A stretch of 64,000 nt of DNA, from contig NC_046683.1 of the NCBI RefSeq assembly GCF_009870125.1, positions 19,725,001 to 19,789,000 on the forward strand. The letters run 5' to 3'. Below are positions 13,501 through 25,231 of this stretch, piece by piece; position 1 is the first letter of the stretch; the number at the start of each line of letters is the position of its first letter. The translations under genes and the position numbers were made by a program. The DNA comes from Drosophila pseudoobscura (Eukaryota > Arthropoda > Insecta > Diptera > Drosophilidae). The notes below the pieces were generated by a model. It searched no databases. It was given only the letters and a program-made list of their open reading frames with translations, and was not told the origin of the DNA.

Positions 13501-13601
13501 TTTAATTTAAGGAACACAGCGCCACAATTGCCCAAAAAGAGAGAAAGGGAGGACGAAAAAAGTGAAAAGCCTCGTGGCAGGGCGAACCTTTCAGCTCTTT
13601 C

Positions 13602-13667
13602 CAGCCACAGCCCCAGCCACAGCCCCAGTCCCAGCCCCAGCCCCAGCTCCAGCCTCAGTCCCAGCCG
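13602..13667. repeat. (CAGCCC)n hexamer array
   Basis: About eleven imperfect copies of a CAG(C/T)CC-type hexamer. The Pro/Ala-rich reading frames it creates on both strands are by-products. Confidence 0.85.
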
Positions 13668-14434
13668 TAACCCCATTCCGATTCCAGCTCCTTGCTTGGC
13701 ATCTCTGTTTCTTATTACACTGGGGCGTTGGCCACTTTATGGCGCACATGGACTGCATGGACTGTCCATGGTTGACCCTGACTCGCCTGTTACTGCTGCT
13801 GCTACTGCTGGTCCGGATCAGGAAAGCATTTCTTTTTCTTGGTGGGGGACACGTGTGTTTGTCGTTGGAAATTGAATCAAAAAATTGAATACAGTGACCG
13901 GCTTGGATGGATCGTACTGGAGGGAGAAGACGACGGAAGAGAACGAGGACGGCAACCGGTCGGGGCCGGGCTCAGGCCCCATCCGTCCCATAGCATCCCA
14001 TTACGGTGCCAAAGCTGTGAACCCATGTCAACTTTAATTGAATTTGATAGAACGGATATTTAGCAAGGCTGCGCACCATTTACACCATTAGCCAAGGCTC
14101 GGCTCTGCGAGGGAGCCCGGGAAACTTCATCAGGCCAAAGGTCTCCCCTCATCTTCCGGCTCACCTTTACCCCGAGTCCCTCTCAAATTTGTAAATTATT
14201 CCCTGGTTCTTGGGGTCAACTGAGGTGGCCATGATTCAACATTTCAGGCTGCAAATGACACCGCAAGATGACGGAGTGAACCCACGGATAATTATGAACC
14301 TTTGTGTTCAAAAATACAGCGCATAAAACTAATCAGAGATGCTGGAATAAAATCGCTATCAAATTTCAGGAGAGAAGGAAAGAATAACAGCCCAAACCGA
14401 AAAACCCACCACCATTAATGCTTCAAGGAAGAAA

Positions 14435-14713
14435 ATGGACACATGGATGAGAATCGGCAAGGCGTACCAATTGAACATTTACGATCCCCGCCCGCAGCAT
14501 AAGTAGGCATAAGGCGTGTACGCTGACTCCAAGAACCAGTTGAAAGACGTAAGGCCGTCGCTAATCGACTCCGACGGCTTCAAGCTCACCGGCCAGTACA
14601 CGGCCAACCTTCAACGCAGTCGTCAACAGCGAGGCCCTCGTCAAGACCGTTACCGCGTCCCGAACTGTGGTCAAGCACCTATGCCGCTACTGGTGCCGCC
14701 TAAACAACGTATG
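14435..14713 (+). pseudogene. Decayed RR-2 (Rebers-Riddiford) cuticle protein copy
   Basis: From the ATG at 14435 one frame reads NIYDPRPQHK, stop (TAG, 14504-14506), A, stop (TAA, 14510-14512), then GVYADSKNQLKDV and SLIDSDGFKLTGQYTAN. This matches the chitin-binding RR-2 core (usually YDPRPQYxYxYxV..., then G-x-Y-S-L-x-D-x-D-G-x-x-R-x-V-x-Y-T-A-D). Both stops sit where the family has Tyr codons. After YTAN a small deletion moves the continuation to another frame, which reads TFNAVVNSEALVKTV, the typical downstream FNAVV box. So two nonsense changes and a frameshift disrupt one recognisable domain. No close cuticle gene is seen in the window, so this is a dispersed or relocated copy; whether it arose by retroposition cannot be told, as no poly(A) tail is evident. 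Confidence 0.8.
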
Positions 14714-15328
14714 ACACAGCAGTCGCCTAACACTACTAATAACACTACCTATACCTATACGAATCGAACGGGATATGCCCCAATCAAACCCGATTTCATT
14801 GGTGCTAGTACCAAAATGGGCCGTACAGCTTTAGGTATGCATCATATCATTCCAGTTCCGGCTGTACGAGTATCTCCGTCAATCCAAGCCAAATACGTCT
14901 TATTCAAGCTTTTTTTCCCTAGGCAATGCCGTGAACTCTAAACAAGTTGTACCTTTTCCGTAGTCCCCTTTCCGTTAAAAGCACATTTATCGTTTATTTT
15001 AATAAACTCGGAAAGCTGTTGCAAACTGGGACTGATTTCTTTCGACTCCCTTTAATGGGTCTACTTCGGTCCGCGCTTAAGGCCATTCCATCTCCTTCCA
15101 GCTACCATCTACCATCTACCATCAAGTAATGTTACGTGCACTATTTTCCAGCTGGTGGAGTAAATCAAAAACAGTATCCGAACTGGCTCACATCTCCACC
15201 TCCGCCTCCACCTGCTGCTTTCCTGTACATTTTATTTCAATGCCGTTTGCTTTTGTTATTAAATTGCCAGCCACATTGCGCAAACTGGGGAGTATTTATT
15301 AAGTCATAAGCATCAGCCCCAACCCGTA

Positions 15329-15369
15329 CCCACACCCACACCCACACCCACACCCGGTGTGTGTGTGTG
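15329..15369. repeat. (CACACC)n next to (GT)n
   Basis: About four hexamer copies directly followed by a GT run, so the two halves are partly complementary and could fold back. Confidence 0.8.
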
Positions 15370-16764
15370 CATTGGCTCTAAGCAGCCGCACTCGCACCCG
15401 ACGATGCAAAAGAAGTGCAGTTCGCACCTAAATACTCGTAGCCGTATAGGTATGGCTACAGGCACAGCTGCACGAAGGCTGCATACGGCGGAGAGCGCCA
15501 CAAAGTTCTCTGGCTGGAGGAAAGAGAACAAAGTGCACGGCGAAGCATAAGAACAACAGCAGCGCGGCAGCAGGGATGGTGTGGGGGGATATTCGCATTC
15601 GCCCAGTCAACGCCCTATCAAACGCGGGACTCGGAAAACGGAAAACGGCTCGGAAATGAGTTAAATTGAATTAATCAAAGTCGAAAGTATTTGTAAGGTT
15701 TTTCTAGGAACAAATCCAGAAAATAATATTTAATTATAAATTATATAAAATATAAAATCAGTTTTTTATTATTTACCCACGCATCCCACTTAATTCTTCC
15801 TTGTTTATTTCGTGAATCCTGGGCTATTTACACATCGAAAGATTGATCCCGATATAGTACACGTACGTAGATCAGGTCTTCATTTCCTGTGATAAGGAAT
15901 CACAATTATTCAGATTTCTACCGTTTTTCTTGGACACACTAGCAACCTTTTGAAGCCGAGTCCTTTCCTCGTTTTCTACAGATGTAAGTGTGTGTTTGGC
16001 AGGGGTTGACTCCCCAGCAATGGCACTCTGAATGGCTTGCGAATCCGGCGATTTTCGTATTGTTCCTTGGCTCTTTATGCTCCGTCTTCGGCCAGGGCTT
16101 GTGCTCTGTAGACGGGTATGATGGGCTATTGACCAAGGTTACGCCCTGTCTGTCTGCCCGCTACGTAAGCCTCTGCCTTGAGTACAATTATTCAAAAATG
16201 CATTTATATTCCGATCTTAATTTCAAAATGAGGACAGAATTCAAGCTGAGTTTAAGGCCGTTTTGGCTGTGGAATCAAAGGTAAATATTTGAAATATATG
16301 TACATATATAACAGATAATAAGAAAATATAAGGATAACGATCAAATAATCTTCGGATATTTGACGATAAATCGTTTGAGATACTTTTGAGAGAGCCAAAC
16401 GTAATAAACTCCAAGGATGAAAGTAGTCTGATTAGAAAGATTTTAATTTAGCTGGAGTCCAATGGTTGTTCGGCTTAAGTCTTACAGGGTATTTCTGAGT
16501 AAAGTTCTGTTCAATGGTAGTGCTCCCCGCCAGTCCCATTTTGTTTTCGCCTGCCGTGCTGAACCCTGACACGCGAGCTGCTGCTGCTCCTCCACGGAAT
16601 GAAATTCTCGTTTAATTGCTGCAACATACCCGGGCTCCACACATGTTGCACATACCAGCGTGCCAGCTGTGGTGGCGGCGGTTGGAGTTGCAGGAGCGGC
16701 AACCAACCAGAATAAGCTCGGCAATAACTAATTGAATTATGTGGCCAGCAGACGACTCCACTAC

Positions 16765-16815
16765 CACTTCCACTTCCACTTCCCCTTCCACTTCTGCAGC
16801 TCCAGCTCCAGCTCC
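16765..16815. repeat. (CACTTC)n and (AGCTCC)n hexamer arrays
   Basis: Two adjacent pyrimidine-rich hexamer arrays of about five and three copies. Confidence 0.8.
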
Positions 16816-17630
16816 ATCTGCAGGTCCTCCTGCTGCTCCTATTCCAGTATACCCTGTTGAGATCATTTGTTGCGGAGTTCGGCCCGGATGAACGTGGAAA
16901 TGTAGCGCTTCCAAGCCATTGACTCGGAATTGGGTTCCCCCTGTGGGACGACCTGTAGCACGGCTATCTACCTTTTCCTTGCCTAATTTGACATGAACAT
17001 GCATACGATTGATTCTCTAAAATGGCTCTCTACTTTAATCTGGCTAATCCACGAAGAACATACGTAGTTCTGAATAAAATTATCCACGATAATTGTTATT
17101 CACATGGGGACGGGGACCAGCACACACACTTAAATGTAAGGCTAATTAACTGTGGGAGCTGACTTTTTCATATGATTATAGCCCTTCTGACGGATCACAT
17201 GGCCTGGACTGGCAAATGATTTTTTTGCACAAAGGCGCGACCCTTTTGAGCTCGCCGACATTTTCCCACTGGGCAGCGACAATGGCTCGAAGGGCAGTCC
17301 GGCAATCCAGAGTTGCAGCGCTCATTGGACAACCGCTGGGAAATATCGAACCCACTTAAGTCCCTTCTCCCGGACGTACATGGACACGGACACGGACACC
17401 GACACGGGTACGGCCAGGAGCAATAGCAGGAGCATGGATATCAAAGTAACCGCACCCCTCATCACGGCCCACCCACTCTACTGGCTGTACAAGTAGTATA
17501 TGTGTCCGTGTGTTTACTCGGACTATTGACAATTTGTGCAGCAAAGTCAAAGCCATGAGCATGATGTGGTGCGGGTTGAAGGAGGGTTGTGTCTGGGTGC
17601 AGGTTTGGACATGACAGGACAGAGAATGCG

Positions 17631-17670
17631 GCATGCAGCAGGCAGCATGCAGCAGGCAGCAGTCAGCAGG
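17631..17670. repeat. GCAGCAG/GCATGCAGCAG array
   Basis: Imperfect 14-bp duplications of GCATGCAGCAGGCA type. Confidence 0.75.
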
Positions 17671-18125
17671 ACAAAAATGCAGAGCATGATTCGCCTTTTT
17701 GCTTCAAAGTTGAAGCTTTCATCAAATGCAATGAAATATTTCACATAATGAAGATTCTCTTGAGCCACATACAAATACACACAAAAAAGGACATAACCAC
17801 GGGCCACACCACACACTTTACGCATGGGTTGGCATATGGAACGAGAACACGGCCAATGAATCGGTGTGAGTGGTGGGGCTTATTGGCAGAGGAAATAGAA
17901 AAAAAATTCAAAGAGATGTTGTCCGGGAGCCAGATATTAGTCGGATATTTTGTGCCACAGTCATATAGTACTCGTGGTCGGATACGTTTTATAACAGTTT
18001 AATACGCGCAGGGGAAAAGTTGGACACACAAAATGGCCACGCAAACACCTTCTGTAGCAGGTTCTTTATCTAATACTATCCCATTAATAAATCCCAAGCT
18101 AATAAATATTGATTGAAATTTGAGA

Positions 18126-18152
18126 GATAGCCGGATAGCCGGATAGCCGGAT
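18126..18152. repeat. (GATAGCCG)3 octamer array
   Basis: Three perfect tandem octamers plus a partial copy. Confidence 0.85.
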
Positions 18153-20116
18153 CTCCATCTCCATGTCTCCCCCACTTTGAGCCCAAAACACTGTTTGACA
18201 TTCGAACCCAAATAAATATCAACTGACTGAGCCGAAAATGACTTTATAATCTTATTAATTTTTAATCTTCCAATCAGCTAAGGGCGCATCCATTGTCAGC
18301 GACCCCAAGCCTGTTCCCTTCGACCCCTAATTATATTTGGGCAGGCAGGAAAGTTATAAGCAATGAAAAAGGGACGGGCAGGAAGGGCGGGAAAAGGGTT
18401 TCCATTGACGAATGGAATAACTTGCGGAATCTGTGGATCCCCTTTGGAAACTTTTTCAATTGCTGTTAACAAAACAAGACATACAAATTGATTGCCAACT
18501 TTTGATTAGGCCTGCCCCAATCGGTTGCATTTAGACGTCGATTGCCTTCGTATCTCTTCTTCAGGTACCTCATAGCTGGGACCAGCTCTGGACCTGGATT
18601 AATTGAAAGCCTCCGCATTCAAATGTCTAAAAGCCAAAATCCCGCAAATAATATTCACAAAACTAAACAAAACAAAAAAAAAAAAATAATAAAAGGGTAG
18701 CCCGGCAAAGGAAATTGTTCGAGCTGAATTTGCATTTGCATTTGCTGCCACCGCTGAACCGCCGCACCACTGCACCGCTCCTGGCTCCTGGCAAAAGTTT
18801 TTTCGGTCCGAAATTACCAAGACAAACTTCCATGCCCCAGTCTGGCGGGCAATCGGAATAGGACTAGGACTGGAACTGGAACGGGCTCTCCTCTTGGCTC
18901 CTCCTGCGGCAGCGGCTGGAGCTGTCCTCTAGCCGGCAACCACGCAATTAAGTTGCATAAAGTTGGTTACATGATTTGCAAGTTGGGACTGGTAGCTTGG
19001 CAACAGCAACAGCATCCGCATCCGCATCCGCATACGCTGCCGGCGCTTGCGACTATCGCGACCATCCATAATGTCCGTATCGCCGTCTCCCTTCCACCCT
19101 GCGTGCTCGTGCTTAAGTCTCTGGCCAAATGTTGATTAACATATAATTGGATTCTAATTAATGCTAATTGATTTGTGCGACATGTGCTGTGCCCTTTGTC
19201 TTGGGGACTGGGACAGGGACAGGGACATCACTTTCGAAGTCTTCCACTCCCCAACCATCGTCGTAGTGGCTGGTTGTGCTGGACGGCATGGGTGGTTCGG
19301 CATGTACTGTTTGCTCGGCTTGTCATTTCTGGGGGGCGTGGGACACCTTAGATTCACATAGGGAGGACAGATGTACGCAGACATGTGCATGCTTATCCTT
19401 GAATTGCGGCACGACAAACAGTTCCAGTCGCCAGACCGCGTCACGTGTCAGATTGAAGGGGCAGCCGGACAAACTTTACACCACACACAGACACACATGG
19501 CTGGAGAGTCAGCCGGATACGGAAACGCATCCAAGCAAACACTTGCGCACACAGCGAAACACTATCGCACATACATATGTCCATTGACATGTTTGTATGC
19601 TTGTATATGCAACAAAGATGCTTGGAACACAACCAATTAGGCGCTGTCAAATTGTTGGCATTTGAAATGCCGACACACGATAGATTGCAGAACGAACAAA
19701 GCATCCACTCTCCACACGATACTATCTACTTTCCCGCCCTCAATCAGTCTTTTATTTTTCGATAAAACCTCTTCCCGCTTTCCAGCTTCCGATACTTTCA
19801 ATTATCCGAATTCTGATATTTTCTGGCTCTTACAGCCCATTTCTTATGAGTTTACATATTATAAAAACTATTTATGCCGTTTCGACTCGCTCAAACTACC
19901 TGCTTTTCCCCACAAGTCCTTCACCACTGAAGTCTGGCAATACGACCTCTACTGTTCTTTGACATTCCCTCGGTTTCATTCATTTTCCAAGGAACCTGTT
20001 CGAATCGTTGGAAAACACCTTAGCCTGAGCGTTCACAATCGAATTTACAAAAGTTACAATACAAGTAAAGTAAAAATTGCCTCTACACTTATTTTAGTTT
20101 TATTTGTTTGTTTGCA

Positions 20117-21254
20117 ATGCTGCCTCTATCTCACACTTCGACTCAGGATAAGGGTAATGCCGATTTGGGACCTAGAAGCGGCTTCAGCTTCATTAACTGC
20201 CGGCGGTGAGTGAAGAAGCGGTCGGGTCGGAAGCGGGATTAAGGAGAAAACGATAAGTAATTGACAAAATTTCTTCCAACTTTTCCACTCAGCAATGCGA
20301 AACTACTGGCTGAGGGCTTTCAGCCCCCGACGCCGGTGCGCACTGGCACCTCCATTGTGGGCATCATCTATCGCGACGGCGTAATCCTTGGGGCCGACAC
20401 GCGGGCCACCGAGGGTCCAATGGTATCCGATAAGAACTGCTCCAAAATTCACTATTTGCAGAATCATATCTAGTGCGTACCACCCCAGAAAAGCTCGTCC
20501 CTGTAGTATTCTAACTCTAACTTCTTCTCGTTCCAAAAGTTGCTGTGGTGCTGGCACTGCCGCCGACACTGAAATGATAACCCTGACGACTTCCTCACAG
20601 CTGAATCTGCACCAGATGAGCACGAAACGGCTGGTGCCAGTCGTCTGTGCCAGCATAATGCTACGACGTACCCTCTTCCGCTACCAGGGCCACATTGGTG
20701 CCGCCCTGGTTGTGGGAGGGGTGGACAGGTGGGGTCCCCAGATCTACTGCAACCATTCGTGCGGCTCCAACGACAAGCTGCCGTACGCGGCAATGGGATC
20801 GGGCACTTTGGCTGCCATGACCGTGCTGGAGCACGGCTGGAAGCCGGATCTTGACCTGGAGCAGGGCAAGCAGCTCGTGCGCGAGGCCATCTCGGCGGGG
20901 GTCTTCAATGACCTGGGCTCCGGGTCAAACATCGATCTCTGCGTGATCACCAAGGCGGGCGCCAAGTACCTTCGCACGGACACAGTAGCCAGCGAGCGGG
21001 GCGAGCGCCAGGAAAAGTACTGCATCAAGCCAAACTCTACAGTAGTGAAGGCAACCTCCGTGCAGAACCTTCTGGTGGCTTCAGAGCACTGCTATCGCGT
21101 GTCGTTGTTTCCTTCCTGTTGGAAATTCTACTCAGAGATAAATTTGGGGGACAGATCGTGGCCCGCCAATACTGATCCGGATGAGCAGCCGACAACATCT
21201 GCTTCCGCGAAGGCGGCAGAATGTCAAGGGAAGAAGAAAGGGAATAAGAAATGA
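20117..21254 (+). CDS. Prosbeta2-like: Proteasome 20S core beta2-type subunit, Prosbeta2R-like (exons 20117-20205, 20293-20472, 20540-21254)
   Basis: A trypsin-like beta subunit of the 20S proteasome (PSMB7/beta2 family, N-terminal nucleophile hydrolase). The spliced product is 327 aa. Exon 1 reads [13 protein letters not shown], matching the beta2 propeptide, and joins in phase to [13 protein letters not shown]. Processing would expose Thr49 in the TG|TSIVG motif; Asp65 (position 17 of the mature chain) and Lys81 (position 33) are conserved, as is [11 protein letters not shown]. The active site therefore looks intact. Introns are 87 and 67 nt (GTGAGT...CTCAG; GTGCGT...AAAAG). The sequence is more diverged than the housekeeping Prosbeta2 and carries features I associate with the testis-specific Prosbeta2R1/R2 paralogs (e.g. 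[26 protein letters not shown] region); I cannot decide between them. The C-terminal tail of about 45 residues is unusual: after ASEHCYRVS it is unrelated to the canonical tail and ends GKKKGNKK. Confidence 0.88.
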
Positions 21255-24200
21255 GATCGTAACGTAGGCCCCAATCACGCGAAAAATTCGCAATAATCTG
21301 AATGAACTTGGCTCTAAAAGAATCCAAAAAATTGTCCGTTTTCGCAACTTTTAAATACATTCCCTCGTGGAACTCAATATATAATACGAGTACTATATAT
21401 TGTATCTGTTATTGCACCACACTTGCCCACTTGCTGTTTTGTATGATGCTGGGGACGAGCTTTGAGCTACACAAATTTCAACAATTTTGATGTTTATCCA
21501 AGAAACTTGAGGGGCGGAGTAATGTAAGGAGAGATAGAAGCAGGCCATCTCAGGATATGTTTCCTCTACACTGAAAAAAGAGCTACAGGAAAACGTTAAC
21601 AAACCTAAACATGTACAATGACTCGCAAAGGTTTATATTATTAATAGGTATGTATAGTATTTCCCTGTCAAAATAAGACTGTCATGTCCCACCTCGCTCA
21701 AGTTTGAATTCTTCACAAATGCAAATTAATTGAACATGCATCCAGTTTTACCCACAGTGTAAGATTTAATCTTACCAGTGGAGCTGGTACTGGTAAGGCG
21801 GTACTTAGACACTCTCATTGTGTGTCGCTCAGCTCCTGTGCCTGTGCCTTTTCCTGGGACTGCTGCTCAAAAACTACTGCTCAAAAATAGTTGGAATATT
21901 TTGCGATTCCCACATGTTGTTGGAGGCCGTCAAGGAGGAGGAGACGAAGGAGGCTCTCTCCCATGCATTTGAAAGCGAATATCTAGAAGTTCTCCACCAC
22001 TGATTGGCGACGAATGCTGGCAGAGGATTTAGCCAGTTGTCATTCTACTCATTCCAGTCTCAGCCAGTGGCAGTGGCAGCGCCCTGGCAGCGCCCTGGCA
22101 GGTTGTTCAATCCGTGCTCATGCTCTCATGCTCCTATGTAATCGAGGTCCGACCGATGTGGGGTCTGCTTGGATCTGCTACGAGTATGGTCTGGTAGCTA
22201 TCAAACGATGAACTGCGAAAACGTGTAAATATTGTCTTGTTCACGTTCCGGGTTAAAGGGGCTGGTTCACGTTCACAGACAGGAACTGGAACTCGAACGG
22301 AGATGGAGACCAGCATCATTATAAGATTAAATCGCAGTGCTTGGGTGCAAGGATTCTCTCTAAACATCTACACATCCTCTTCCAGCATATGGCCCTCGTG
22401 GTTGGGGCGGGTCCTGGGGCAAGGTTTGATTTTGTTTTGTCGCTTGTTTGCCATTCGCTCGGCTGCGTCGGTTACCTTTGGCTTCCTTTTCCCGAGTTCA
22501 CTTTCCTTGGAGCAGCATCAGCTGGAGTCCAGGTCCAGGTGCTCACGTTCCACGTTCCCTCTTCTTCTTGGTTCTTGCTGCTCGGCAGCTCGGCTACCAT
22601 CTGTTGTCTGTTGTCTGTCGCTGATTTCCTCCCTCTCTATGTGTGTGCACATTTTAAATTAGATTTCTGTGTGCACTGGCAGCTTCCTTCGGTCGTAGGT
22701 CCTCCCCCATTTCCACCATTGTTCCTTTCAGCGCCCTCCACTCTTACATGCTCCACCTGCTTCGCCAATGCTCTGGGTCTATGACTCCATCTGGTTCCGA
22801 TTCAGTAATCGAATACCCAACCATCACAGGATTATCTTTTTTCGGTTAGCTTCAAGCCTCTGCCCCAAAGCAGGGGAAACTCGAACCCCTACTAATCCTT
22901 TCCTGTATGCAGCCTCCATCCATCTATTCATTTATACATGCCATGCCGTGCCACTGGGACGGCAGCTCCAGCTCCTACCTGTAGCCAGAGTAGAGGCATT
23001 GGATTACATTTATTACTTATTTACGGGCACTTGACGTGCAGAGGGTCCAGAGTCCCCTCCAACAGGAGCAGCAGATGGCCAACTAATTGAATAATAGTAG
23101 GAAGGGAGCTCCTGCTTCCTGCTCCTGCTTCCTGCTTCTGCTCGGACTCGCTCACTTGCTTGCTTCCATGTCGTCCCGGGTGGGATGCTGATGTCCTGTC
23201 CCCAGCCAGCCGTGTCATGGCTCAAACACAGAGCTCTGCAGGCAAATGCGTCAAGTGCAATTTAATTTAAATCGTGCGTAGCCAAGGGCAGCCAAGGAAG
23301 GCGATAGCGACAGCACCAGCACCAGCACCAGCAACACCGTCATCAGCGACGGGTCACGGGTTGTGGGGTCACATTTGAATAAGGGCCAAATAAGAGGAAA
23401 GGGGCATGGGCACGGCTCCGCTGATCCCTTGGGCCTCACGAACGCAGTCATTCCATATACTGTTGTTTATGGCCACACATTTCCTTAAGGCTCGGATCAT
23501 GCAACGCAGACACAGTGGCAACAACATCTGGGCGCCCGATGTGCCACACGGGAATCAGAGGTCAGTTCGGCTGAACGTGCAAAGTGTCTGGGAAACAGAC
23601 TGCCAAGCAGACGAATTTGGGCAAAGTTGTGAAATATGCCAGCGGATACGTATACGGATGCGGACATTGACAGCCTGGTAATAAAAGCGACAAAGGCGAC
23701 AACAGCAACATAAGTAGAAGGAAGAGAAAAAGCAGAGCCCGGCACAGGAGCGTCAATCAGGACAAAGGAAGCGTGAACATATCTTATTTATACATACAAC
23801 ACCCGAACAACAGTATCATGCATACGAGAGGACGTGGCAGGATGTGTCCATGTAGCCACTGGAGCATTTTCAGCATTTTGGGTGGACACAATGGGGCCAC
23901 AATGGAACTAGTGGCAAAAGCGACATTGAGTTTGGCTCAAAGTTAAGAAAGCTAAGAAAAGTTCTGGCATCGGATCGAAATTGGGAATTAAACCTATTTG
24001 TTGTCTTCATCTGATTGTTTTTTGAAATACTCGTATTGTCTGCTGCACCATCATTGAACTAGTAGATAAAGATTTAAATTTTTACACAGTTTTAGTTATA
24101 CTTCCATTTGAATTCTGACTTCAACTGTTTCATACGAGTACTTCTCAAACGCATTGGTGATCCAATAAGGGAGAGTGGAACTGGACTGCATGTTGGAGCT

Positions 24201-25028
24201 GTCGTCACTAGATTAGACCCCCATTAGCAGAACGTGGTATATTGTACGTAAGTGGCGGAACCCGATTCTGAAACTGATTCTTAGACAGATTTGGGGGCTC
24301 TACGGCTGTCATTGTTGAGCAGCCCGTAAAGTATACAATCTGAGTCGGATAATGTCTCCAGCATACTTACATACATACTAGATGACAGGACAGTTTCTGA
24401 TAGTGCTTTTCCTGCTCTGCTCTGCTCTGATTTCGTTTCGTTTCGTCTTCTTTCCCCTCGATTTGGCCCTCACAGTCAAAGAGTGACGGACAGTAAATCC
24501 CATTACCACCAGACTGGGGATGGGGATGGGGATGGGTATGTCACCCCTCTTTGCCTCTTTTCCTCTTTTGATCCGCAATCAGGCCGATTCTCTGTCCCAA
24601 AACATGCCCGCCGTCTGAAAGGGAAAAGGGGGAGAAACTTGTGTCGCACTTTTGTTACTTGTTTCATGTTCCTTGGTCCGTTTGCCTTAGCCAGCATCGA
24701 GCCTTAGAAGCAGCCATTTAACAGGAGGCAAGGGAAGAGGAAGGGGCGGAACTAGAACAGAGCAAGGCGAGGCAGATATCGCACACGGCTGGCTAGTGGC
24801 TGGCTGGAATGCATGCCACGTCAGATGCCGGCGAGGACGTGCTTCACAGCTTAAACAGCCGTGGGGCGTGCCCAGCCATATGGACAGCAGTAGGACATAG
24901 GGCGGTGGACGGTGGACGGTGGACAGTGCAAGGTGGGCATTAGGTTTTGGACGGTGGACGATGGACGTGCCATCAGCTTTAGGGCGTGGTCGTAGGCGTG
25001 GTCTGGCATTCGCATAATCATTTAACAT

Positions 25029-25061
25029 AGAGAGAGAGAGAGAGAGAGGGAGAGAGGAGAA
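25029..25061. repeat. (AG)10 plus imperfect GA tract
   Basis: GA dinucleotide run continuing into GGAGAGAGGAGA. Such tracts can bind GAGA factor or CLAMP in flies; that is family knowledge, not shown here. Confidence 0.85.
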
Positions 25062-25200
25062 GGGATACCGAATGAAATCAGAAGCGGCTTCATTATCGAC
25101 AGCAGCAGCGTCTAATTAGCGCGTCGAACGGGTCGTATGCGCAATGAATAATTGCCGGCTACCTTTGCCACAGGCTGCACAACCCACCAACCACCAGCCC

Positions 25201-25231
25201 CACACTCACACCCACACCCACACCCACACCC
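25201..25231. repeat. (CACACC)n hexamer array
   Basis: Four to five near-perfect hexamers. Confidence 0.85.

Larger units (their letters stand above)
2881..14434. other. Long non-coding stretch (intergenic or intronic)
   Basis: No exon with both coding character and splice signals was found in 11.5 kb. It holds many tandem repeats (the main ones are listed separately), A/T-rich blocks, and five copies of the TACGAGTA octamer plus one near 11.7 kb. No transposon protein was recognised. Undetected short exons of a large gene or non-coding RNAs remain possible. Confidence 0.5.
14714..20116. other. Non-coding stretch
   Basis: No supported exon. It contains several tandem repeats (listed), one A-rich run near 18.67 kb, and a TACGAGTA octamer at 15433. 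The last 300 bp form the 5' flank of the proteasome gene; no TATA box is evident there. Confidence 0.5.

Noticed and set aside
13132-13888. Ser/Pro/Ala-rich open frames over 13.1-13.9 kb
   Set aside because: Produced by the CT, GT and CAGCCC tandem arrays.
19662-20213. Long open frame upstream of and into the proteasome exon 1
   Set aside because: Runs in a different frame from the beta2 propeptide; the proteasome frame from 20117 joins correctly to exon 2.
25029-25061. GA tract as an MSL recognition element or Polycomb element
   Set aside because: GA runs are common in fly DNA; without chromosome assignment or binding data the claim cannot be supported.
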